NCBI GenBank assembly: GCA_004794655.1
Contig: SMMW01000619.1
Coordinates: 2,774,001-2,838,000 of the forward strand
DNA length: 64,000 nucleotides
DNA from: Marisa cornuarietis
Taxonomy: Eukaryota; Mollusca; Gastropoda; Architaenioglossa; Ampullariidae
Reading direction: 5' to 3'
The position numbers and the translations under genes are program-made. Shown in pieces: positions 50,101-62,100 of this stretch. The number at the start of each line of letters is the position of its first letter. Position 1 is the stretch's first letter. The notes under the pieces were generated by a model. That model did not search any database and was not told the DNA's origin. It worked only from the letters and a program-made list of their open reading frames with translations.

Positions 50101-53100
50101 CAGACCTTGTCTAAACATAGTATAAGACTGAAAATATCAGATATAGGCCAGCAAAAGAGACAGCAGAAGGAAGTACAATGTGTCCCCATTGAAGAACACA
50201 AAGGACATGTGACACAGAATCTCGGATCCTTAGAAGAAGGCCATTGGAGTAAACCTTGTGAATAATAATAATGATAATAAATCTCAGCTACTTTTTGAGG
50301 CAGACTTTTTTTTTTATTGAAGATTCCATGCAATGGCAGGGCTATGGACTGCATCTGGGCTGATGGCATACACCTTGACATGAATGGCTACACTATAGGG
50401 GCACGTGCTAGCGTTTATTGTTATGTCTCTGTGTTTTTTGTGGAATACTTTGAGCCTGCTTCTGATGCTGGGTCAAACACTATATCAATCAATTTTTATG
50501 TTTCTGTGTATGTGTGTAGAACCCTGGTTGTTACATGGATTATTTTTATGCACTGATCATTTTCCTTTTCTTTTGCATTCTTTTATTTCTGTCAAGTCAG
50601 GCACAGGATGGTGGCGACCCTGTTAGCTTTGTCTTTTTCTTTCTTTTTCCTCCTTTGCTGTACCATATGTGAAACACCCCCATTCAAACAACCCTGAACA
50701 TCCTACCCTTCCACTCAACCTACTGCCTCGTAGGTAGCATGAGTTTTTATCTTGGGTTTTGGGGTCAGGCAGAAGGGGAAGAGGGATGCACACATGCACA
50801 CACACACACACACGTGCACGTGCATGCTAGTGTACAAGTAGATTATGGCAGTCTCTTGGGGCCTTATATTTGACCGGCCTGCAAACTCATTTAATCAGGC
50901 CTACCAGTCAAGGCCAGAGTAACCAGATGTGGTCACATGACAGACAAGAAGTGGAGCGAGAGTTTTTGGAAGATTCGAAGGGAGAAGAGATATAAGTAGT
51001 CAGGGTTGGAGTTTAAGGGACATTCTTCTAAAGAATCTTGGATGGATACTATTGATAGTCAGTTGTCGTGTGTGTGTGTGTGTGCTTTTTACTGTTCTTT
51101 CATAAAATTTTTTTATCTTGTGGATTATCTTTGTCCTCCGCCATTCCACGGAGGAACAAGTTAAAGTCAGTCAGTCAGTCGTCCCTTGCCTGGCACCTGG
51201 CATTGGGGGAGCACCTGGATAGATGTGGCAGCTGACAGGGCCGCCACTCTTAGTCAGCAGGTCCTGTACAGGATGACCAGTCCAGTCTTTGACATTCGTA
51301 AGCCAGTTCTTCCTCTGACCACCGCAGCGTCGGCCACCCTCCATGGTGCCTTGAAGGACAGTCTTCGACAAGGTGTTGTGCCGGGTCACGTGACCAAAGA
51401 AGACCAGCTTACGTCACTTGGCTGTTGATAGTAGAGGTTCCTGGTGTCCTACCAGTGTGGCCATCTTGTTTCTTACAAAGTCGTTGGTTTTGTGTTCTTT
51501 GTATGAGATCCGGAGCAGCCTCCTCAGGCACTTGTTCTCGAATGCCTGGATTCTCCTTTCCGTTTTGGCGAGCAGAGTCCACTTGTCACATCCGTAGAGC
51601 AGGATCGGCACTACCAGGGATTTGTACAGCCTGTACTTAGTAGTGAACCTTATCTTGTGGCTATGCCAGATCCTATCTAGCATAGCCATTGTTGCTGTTG
51701 CGATCCTGATGTGGATATCTGGCGTGGAGCTGCCGTCCTTGGAGAGGGTGGCTCCCAAGTACTTGAAGCTGCTGACCTCTTCAAGCTGTACCCCGTTCAT
51801 ATAGATCTCTGCCTTGCCATTGCCATTGATCATAACTTTGCTCTTATAACTGTAGGCTGTAGGCTTAACTATTAGAAAGCATACTCTCTGTGTTGTGATT
51901 TCTTGTATGACTGGCCCACATCTCTATAACCACGTAAGGGGGATGTCATGTGGGTTACATGTGTGCTAATGAAGGTGCATTTGATGCCTGCCCTAAAAAG
52001 GTGTGTGCACACCTGTATGTATATAAAGCACTCTGAGTCCGGCTAATGCTGGAGAAAGGTGCTGTATATATATGCTTATTATTATTATACAGGCAGGACA
52101 GCCAGAGTGTTGAGAGTTACTGTAGTCAAGTTTAGACAGGACTAAAGCACAAATGAAGATGTTTGTGGACAGAACAATGACTGGTGCAGAGCACTTGTGA
52201 CATACATAATAAGCAGCCTGAGAAATTCATTGGTAAGAAAAATGGTAGTCCCATGACTTTTCAGTCCTTGAGCAGTTGGATGCTTCAGACCCCTTCCATA
52301 CTTGAGATACCTGCTTGCAAACATTATCGTGCACAGAAATAGGTCAACAGCACAGACATCAGGATGGGGCATGGATATGTTTGCCTCAGTCATTGGGAGA
52401 ACTGGGAAGAGTTAATTAGTCTCATCATGAGGTCACAGTTTTGGTCTCTTTATATGCATCGTGGCATTTGTAGGCATATATCTCAACAATGGAAGAGGGT
52501 TATTTACCTAGATTTGGGGAAACAGCACTCTAGCACTTAGCTTTACCCAGTCATTAAAAAATAATTGTGTGTCTCACTATTCCTTTAAAGGGCCAAGTAT
52601 CCTTTCCACAGCTGGGTCAACTGGAGGGAAAGGTGTAGCACCACACATATATCAAACCAGTTAGTGTGGGCGCCTTCAGCACAAGACATCATTTCTATAA
52701 CCACTTAGCTGCTCACTTCCCCTATTTAATAATAATGCTTCTATATCTTAAGTCTTTAGTGTATTTTTTATAAATGTTTATCTTCTATAGAAACCTTAGA
52801 AGGGGAAGGAATAAAAGTAATCACTGGGTGTGAAATGTTGATATGAATGATATGTAACTTGCATGTATGCTCTACGTAAATCTTAACTTTGATATTTGGC
52901 ATGAAAAAACTAGTTGCATAAATTTGTACATCCACAAATGCATTTAGAACATAGACCAAAAGCCACTATTATTCATAATTTTTGTTTCAGGCACCAAGAG
53001 AAGAGAATTGGAGATCTCATGAAGAAGAATGCCCCCTTCCTCAAGCTCTACACAGCCTACATCAAGAACTTTGACCATGCCATGAATCTCATCAATCATT

Positions 53101-56100
53101 GGCTTGAAAAGTCACCTAGATTTGCTGCAATAGTCCAAGAAATTCAAGTAGGTGTATGCAAAAAATATTTGAAATAAACTTGTGAAATATATATGTTATT
53201 GGCAATGTGTAAAAAACGGCATTCTATAGAATACCTAGGCAATGTATACAATGCCAGAAATGGGACATCAAAGTTTGAAATACATATTTCATACATTTCC
53301 TAAGCATTCTATATAATGCCTAAATGGCAAACCAGCAGAGTGTAGAATAAGCTTACCCCGATGAAAGTGAGGAAATGGAAGGACAAAGAATTAAATATCT
53401 TGACAGATTTTTTTGGAAAGCTGGTGCAAGTGGGCAGCAAAGTCTGCAGACCTTTGGTGGACAAAACAGTACGCTTGGAGGAATGGATTGTGGCCAAGGA
53501 AACTGTTATACAGAAGACATATCCTAGAGATTCAACAAAAGTACTACATAAACTGTTTTGACTTTCACAGTGATTCATTTCCCAGTTTGCTGGTTCTTGG
53601 AAAACTGTTTCTTTATGCCGTAACATAATGCAGACTGAGAGGGGCTTCAGCCAACAAAACCTAACATCTTTTGGTAGAACTCACCTTAAGGAGAAACATT
53701 TAATTGTTCTTATACGATCACTTGCTGACCACAACTTCAGTGGTGCAGTGGTGCTGTGAAAAAAAAAAAACCAACAGAAGATTATGTAATCCACACAAGT
53801 AGGATAGTTAAGAACACTGAAGTGACAACATTCAGCCTCTTTATTGATGGGACAGATGCAAAGTGCGTAAACATAGTAAATTGCACCAACGAGACTAACA
53901 GAAAGGTTTATTGGTTTGCAAACTTAGAATGCTTTGATGAGACTAATGATCTAACGATGAAGAAAGATGATTTATTAATAAAAGATCTCTTTTTTTATTT
54001 TCTTTAGTGATAAGGACCTACATTATTTGAGTGATAGGAACATGGTGTATCAACAATTACCAAACTATTAAACAATTGCTTAAGTTAAAATAGTGTAGAC
54101 AGAATTCCATAGCATGGTATTATAGACTGAGAAGGGGAAAATAATATTAAATACTGGTTAAGTGTATTAGAGAATAAATAAGTTTGTGTAAAAGTTACTG
54201 ACCTCCAGCAGTCTGCTTTGTTCTTTTCATATGGGCAGCATTAATGGCTACTTGTGTGACTGTCCAAACTCCTGTATAACTTCTTATTGTTTCAGAAATC
54301 ACCTGAATGTGGCAGTCTTTCTCTCCAACATCACATGCTAGGGCCAATCCAGAGAGTGCCGCGTTATGAACTTTTGCTCAAAGGTAGAGACCTGTCATAC
54401 ATCAGCAGCCACTACCCACAGCATTGGATGTGTTCAGAATGCCGTGTTTTTTATCAGCAAAAGTTGGGCAGTTCTCTTAAGCTTTGGTCCATGATTTCAT
54501 TAAAATGTTATTTTTTTAAATACTGAGAAAAAAACGAGAACAGAAAAGTAGCGTATGACTGCAGAGTACTTTTGTTTTTGATGTTGATATTATTATTATA
54601 ATTTGCATATTCCTCTCAGTGGAACAGAAAGACAGAGTGTGGAACAGTAGTCAAGTCATTTGCATACATACATTAGCTGATAAGCTCCCCTAGAACTGCA
54701 GCTGACAGATTCTTTAACTCATTCAGTACTGACGAATTGGCGCAATTATGGTGTAGATCTGAACAGTTAAATGCTGTAGACACTGCCTTGTGGTTAGTCT
54801 TGACAACTTCCATGTTTCAGATTATGTTAAACACTTGTCTCCTGATTCACCAGACAAGCAAGATGCTCAAGGTAAAGATAATGGTTATGATTATTCTGTG
54901 TGTGCCTGATATCCATGCATGTGTGTTTAATATGGAGAGTGGCATATTCAGTCTGGCTTCAGCGTGTGCATGCTTGTATGTCTGCCTGTGTGGTTGAAAT
55001 CAGTGTGAACTTAAACTTACAATTAAGTGGTAAGTGTGGTGTGTATGGTTTCAAGAAAGCTTGTTACATTAGTCCAGACTTACACGACACTTTTTTCCCC
55101 TCACTTTCAGAGGCCCTAGATCGTGTTACAGAGGCTGCAAGTCATTCAAATGAAGCCATGAAAAAAATTGTGAGTGAAAATACCTTTTCATTCCCTCTAT
55201 ACATTCATATTTATGACTTTTGAGTCAGAGTATAAAAGCACTGTTAATTTATGGAAGTAGAAAATGTTACGAATCTGTTAATGCTGGCAACAGGCAAGAA
55301 AATGGTGATCTTCACTGCTTGAAATTAAATACATGCATCACATTCCACTATTTTATATTGCCATTAACGATTTAGCAAAATTACCCCCTCCCCAAAACAA
55401 AATCAGAGAAATGAATCTTTATCATTTATATTTATGGTTTTCCTTGGTAAAAATCAGCGACAGGTAAGAGTGATCTTGTCAGAAATCCTCACAATGGTTG
55501 TTTTCCGTTAACTAAGCTATGATTGTTACAGGAGAAATTTCACAAACTTCTGGACATTTACCAGAAGCTTCGGGGCATCGCTGTTGACTTTATCAGCCCC
55601 ACACGAGACTTTGTTCGTGAGGGGCCTATCACCAAAATCTCAGCCCGCAGTGGGGAAAAGCAGTCACGGTTCCTTTTCTTGGTGAGAATGTGACTTGACA
55701 GTGTGATGACTTTGTTAAGCTGGTGATGGTAGTAGACATGACTTGACAGTATAGTGCACATGAAGAGGGTTGCTATGATTTTATAGTGTGGTGACTGTTA
55801 ACAGATTTAACATGATCTCTCACTAATTTGGTGCTTGTAAAATTAAATGGCATCATATCATATTTAGCTATGTTTTCAGCAATAAAACAATAACATATAT
55901 GTAAGACTACTATAGACTTGTGAAACAACAGTAGAAAGCCAGGCAAAGGATGCCGGAACCACATGGCCCAACTTAGGTGGGGGCTGCCCAAAACTGGGTC
56001 CGCTGGAGAGGTGTTGTTGCGGCCCTGTGCTCCTCAAAGAGTAGCAAGGACTAAATTCAAGAGTACTATACTTAATGAGTGATTTTTGTGAGGAAGATCC

Positions 56101-59100
56101 TTGACATGAACTGGTGTATAAAAAGTGTTTTTGTTGTGATTGTTAATCCTCACCATAGAAATTATCTTTCTTTTTTTCCAAGTTCAATGACCTGCTGCTT
56201 ATCTGCTCAGATACCCTGATGGGTACTTTCAGGGTGAGGTCTCAGTTAGACATTGATGGAATGGAGGTAAGTTTGTTTCATGGATCTTTGGTAAATGAAA
56301 CCTTTATTGCTGCTGTTATTCGCAGAGAAAAGAAGAATATTTGTTAGATTTTTAAGTCTTACCAACGAGCTGGGTTTGTACCTTCTTTAATTCCACACAA
56401 ATATTCATATAAATATGGTGGTTGGTTTTTGTTTCATTTACTTCATTAAGGAAGTATTTTTAAAGAAAAGTTTCCTGCTTATTGTTCTGGTGTGTTTGCT
56501 GGAAGAGGAAAATGAAAGGTATTGTTTTCAGAGTGTTTTAATATTTCTTTCTTTTTACCCGACATTTATTTCACAATACAGTCCACAACATCATTTCTGT
56601 TCATCTGAAGATGTCAGTTGTAGTTTATGCACACTTTAGCAAAATCCAGTCAAATAGTACTATATACACACTCGTCACATACTGGTAACAATAACAGTCC
56701 ACACAATGCTTGTCCTTTTTTACACCCTTCCCCCCTTTTCTGCTAATTGCTACTTCCATACTGGTCTTTCTTTGCAGTCTTCAGTTATAAGCCAGTCATT
56801 GTAATGTTACATTTTTATCTTAAACCAAGAGGGTTAAGCACTAAGAGCATGCCCCTTACAAGTTTGAGTGTGCACTATACAAATCATGCATTTTATCTCT
56901 CTCTCCACACATATATATATATATATATATCTAAAGAAAATTATATTAAAGCAGTTATCTCACAGCCATACCTGCTTGTACATACCTCCCTGTTATTAAG
57001 TGCACATGCATACCTAAGTAAAAGAAAAACACATTCACACAAATAGTTACTGGGTTACCAAGTTGAGAGAAACGCTGAAGGAATACAGAATTTTAAACAC
57101 AAGATCAAGGTGTATTATCCATATACAATTTATGATTTTTATACTGATATGAGGGGGATAATGGTAACCCACTGAACTATTTCCACAATGCTATCAGACT
57201 CTTACATTCACAGCCTCTATTTCCACTATGCTATCAGACTCTTACATTCATGGTTTCTGTTTTCACTATGCTATCAGACTTTACTTTGATACATTAACAT
57301 GCTTATAATGCGCAACATCTGTGTATCTAATTCATCCTTACGAGTTACCTGTATGCATCCTTACGAGTTACTTGTATGTGATATGCAGGTCAAGCGTGGA
57401 GACAGCCTGACAATCCCCAACACTTTTCTGGTTCACAGCAAGCAAAAGGCCATTGAGCTTCTTGATGAGTGAGTAAAGTGCATCATATCCTCAGCTAAGA
57501 ATCATCACCGTGTCTTTTATGCTCTTTGGCATGTAGGCCAGCCACTAAGTTCTGTTTCTGGCCAACTTTCTTACACTGTCCCAATTCTGCTTTATGCTGC
57601 ATCTATCATTTAACACCATATTTTTAGATGACCATCTTGGAATAGCTAAGAATAGTTTGTTTTTTTCATTATGCTGCACCCAGGGACATGATGATACAAA
57701 GTGTAAACATTTACCATAAATTTTGGACTTCAAGTCATGACCTTTTTCCCCAGCTTTAAACCCAGTGGCTTAAACAGCAATATGGCTTGTTTGCAGATTT
57801 TTCGATTTTTCAGATTTTGATGAGCTCCATATTAAATTTTTAACTGTTAACATTGTTACAGTGTTAACTGTTCACATTTTTAAATCAAAGCTGCATACCA
57901 CATTAGTTTTTGAAGCACACATCCCATCATGCCGAAAACGAGACGAAATGCCTATGATGCAGCTTTCATGTTGTATATATGTGTTGCTTATAAACCAGTG
58001 CGGCTTATTTGTGAACAAAAATTAAGATTTAAAAAAAAAATCTAGTGAGTGCTCAATAGACCGAAATTATGGAATATGTTTTATGAAATGTCAGTGGAAT
58101 GTATAAACCAAAGATTAGAACTGACTTTTCAAAACAAAAATGCTGTTGGAGTACCTGTGTGCATACAAGCAGCACCTAATTTTTTTTTTGAAACAACATA
58201 CACCTGTAATTATTGATATAAACAGGCTTGTTAAGGCTTACAGTTAAGTTGTATTTATATAAATGCTTTCTGTTGTTTTCAGGAACCAAATTAATGAGTC
58301 AACTAGCTGGTATGAGGTGAGTTATATAGACACTTCAAAGTACTGTGTGTATGATGCCTCTAGTCTGGTTGGTAGATACCCAACTTTGCACGGAATGAAA
58401 TGTCTTTTTAATCATTATAAAGACTACAAGAACAGAAACTGCTCATTTGAATGTTCTGTAGTGCTGTCACTCTGTCTTATAACACTCATGAGATAGAGAA
58501 TATGCACACACACACACACACATACAGAGAAACATGTAAAGAGAGCTAGAGGTGTGACCACAAACTTCATGTATGCTGGTTTTGTGTGGATGCTAACTCT
58601 GCAAACTCTATATGTGTTAGTTACAAAATTATCAAAGTGAAGAGTGCATTTCATACAATTCCTTATTTCAAGAAATGAATCTAGTCTTTTTGTATCATAT
58701 TAAGTATTGATTTAATCCGCATATCAGTAAAGGTAATAATGGGGAGTGGGGAGCTGTGATTGCCAGCCTTCTGCATAAAAAGTCAGAATATTTAAAACAG
58801 ATCATTGGGATGTGGTGTAAATGCCTTAGTGTCACCTTTTTCTTTGTTATTGTTTTTACAGAAGTAGAAACTTTTATTTCCTGTTTAAAAATTGTACCAT
58901 TCTGAGATTGATATATGCCAAATTTTATTAAAGTATCTTGGTTTTCTCACAGCTTTTGAAGATAGTGATACAAGAATACCGCAATAGAAAAAGGTCTCTG
59001 CGTAATGATGTTGGTGCCGGCGATGCTGGCAAAATGTCCCCTGAGGTAAAAGAAAACATATTTGTCTCTTTGTCCAGTTTACAAACTAAAATTCTATGTC

Positions 59101-62100
59101 TCTCATTCATTTGCTGTTTTTGTTAAAAATTGTTCTTGTTATCAACTTTGGAATTTGTAGACGAACTCAGAGATGTAGTGTGGCTTGAAGCAACCAAACT
59201 GTTTGGCAAAAGTTTTTCAGTCTTTCCCTTAAGTTTTTATTAGTTTTATAGCCTAGAAGTTGATCACATTTGAAAACCTTCATATGCTTAAAAAAGTTAT
59301 TCACAAATTGTCAAATTACATTTCTAATATAGCTTATGGTAAATAAGTAACGGTGGACTTGAAGAATGTGGGGAAAACATGAGATAAAATAGCAGTAGAA
59401 GTTTTGTTTATTAACTAAAGGATGATCAAATGCTGGGCAAACAAGCACCTCGCTGGATTCCTGATGATGCAGCCACCATGTGCATGATTTGTGAACTTTT
59501 GTTTACACGACTCAGACGTCGCCATCACTGTCGTGCGTGTGGGCAGGTAAGTGAAAGGGTCTTATAAAAGTGTTTTTTCTTGTACTATTTGGGGGCACAC
59601 ATACTGTTACTTAGGCCTTGTCATCTGTGCATAACTGCTCATGAAATTCTTTCATTCATTTGTATTTATTGATGATGTAACAAAGTACCTATAAATAAAG
59701 TGCAGCTGTTAGTGTAGGAAAGTACTAGTAAGTAGTGATTGGTAGAAGTTCATTTTTAGTCATGGGTTAGAAAAGTGAGACAATTCATATGTGTACGAAA
59801 CTTACATTTTACAGTCATACAAGCCTTAGTAGATGTGGATAGTGGAATAGAAACTTTGCTTAAGTAGCTAAATATAAGAATCCAAACTATCTGCTGTGGC
59901 CGTTGATTGTAAAATGGTCTATGGCAGCTGATCTGTGGCAGCAAGGGTTGCAGCAAGAAGGCACCCCTGGAATACATGGACCGCAAGATGGCCCGGGTGT
60001 GCACCAGGTGCCATGACAAAATTGTCTACAGGGGCCAGTCTCAAGCCTCTTCTGGTGAAACTTCTCCCAAAAAGAAAGGTATTTTACAGGTGAGCATTGA
60101 GTGTGGAAAGCACTTTAGAAATATTTGTTGGTCTAACTAGCCTCATCATCTTGTGCTAGCATTTCTGATAACCTTTACTGAAAGAACATAAGTTGTCAGA
60201 ATTCCCTACAGAAAATAACCAGCAGTAATAAGAAAAAAACAAGCTTTTAGAGCTCACCAGAGACTTATGCCCAGAAATTTGAATGACAGTCACAAGCATG
60301 TAGCATGGAAGCTAGCAGACAGATGAGAGTTAATTTCACCTAGTGAAATTACAAGAGGAACATATCCTGATTTTCACCACATTTTTGATGCAGTCATCGA
60401 TCACATGCTTGCAGCCTCACTACATGCATCTAAATATGCACACCTGTGTACAACACATTTTCTTTCCTTGCACTAGCAGCACACATGTGTGGATACTGGA
60501 CACCTATCCATGCCGCTACTTGCATACTCTACAGAAATGAGTTCACAAACATACACTTGCACTACATACAAATGCATTCAAAGGCAAAGAGATAAATTTA
60601 ACACTCAGCACAGTGCTGCAGAGGAGTTCACAGAGGTTATTGCCTTAGCATAGGTGGGCTATTCTGGCCTGGGTATATCTGTTCCTGATCTGCAATGGCA
60701 AACCATCGGTTGGGTGTGACTTGTTGGCCATGATCTTTCACATCCTGCTCAAACTGTGCTTGGCATAGGTCATGCCTCTAGGTGGAAGGTCATAGTTAAG
60801 AGCTGCTTATACCACCTGTTTATTCAGGATAACATTCCTACTTCTAAATTAACAGGTGAAAGCTAGTGATCCGGGACTTCTGTCTGGATACCTTCAGATC
60901 AGCGAAGACACTGGCAAGACATGGAATAAGCGCTGGTTTACTCTTCGTGATGACTTCGTCATGTACTTTTTTCGTGCACGACAGGTATGTGAAAAGCTGG
61001 TTGTTAAAGGAGAATACGAGCACAACATTTGGTTCTTTACGATCAGGTTGTTCATTTTAAAATAATAATTCCCAAGATAAGAGTGCATAATTATGCTTAA
61101 TTTTCAAGATATAAGCCTTCAAACATCGGCATTCTCACCTGCAACTAGGAAAACACAAGAAAATTACTCCTCTATGATGGAGAGTTCCATTCCATCTAAG
61201 TAGTATTTATTACAGAGTGTGGCTCAGTTCAGCAAATCAGGCGTGATTAGGAGAAAATATAATATTTCTCATGCCACTTCGTCTTAAAATACCACCAGAA
61301 TATGTTTTTGTGATACTTTATGCTCTATTTCCAGCAATTTTTACTGAGGTCTTTCATCGCTGTGATATAGCCTTAGTTGCTGGCACGACGTTAAACACTA
61401 ACAAACAAACAAGCAAATGCTTGATTGCAAATTATGTTAAATAGTTTATACCCTCAACCTTGAGTTTCTTAAAACATGTAATGCTTTGTGTTTCAGGATG
61501 TGAGTGCCTACAACTCCCTACCATTGCCTGGTTATACAGTCGAAATCACAACAGAGTCTGACAGGCTCAATATGTTTAGGGTGCATCATAAAAATAAAAA
61601 AGTGCTGCTTTTCCAAGCAGAGAATGATAGAAGCCTGAAAAAGTAAGTTCCTAGAACTGATGCATTTTTGTACAATTGCAAATCTTTGCGCAAAATTCAG
61701 TCTGAATGAATCGATTATGTATGAGCTCTATTGGGTGTCTTTCAATTCCCAGAGTTCATCTGAATTCCACTTGCCACATAAAACTCTTGAAATGCATGAC
61801 TTCTCTGTAGGATCTTGTACAATTTAACCATATAGTAAAACTTAGTATGATGAAGCACTACACTGACAAGTTCCATACTGCTGTCCTTGTTGACTCAGGT
61901 GTGGAACTTTAAAGCTTCAGCAGGTTTTGTTGGTCAACATGCTTTAACTTATAGGTGTCCAGTAATTTATATTTTCTGATGTTCAGTACTGAAAATCAAG
62001 AATGTGTAAACACTTTTATGCAAACATATGCTGTTGTTCAGGTGGGTTGGAGTGCTCAGCAAACTTGTGCTCGCCCAGCTTCCTGATGATTCACAGCGGC

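Noticed and set aside
53756..54007. 83-residue ORF starting in an A-homopolymer
   Set aside because: It begins with poly-Lys from the homopolymer and shows no domain; probably part of the transposon relic or chance.
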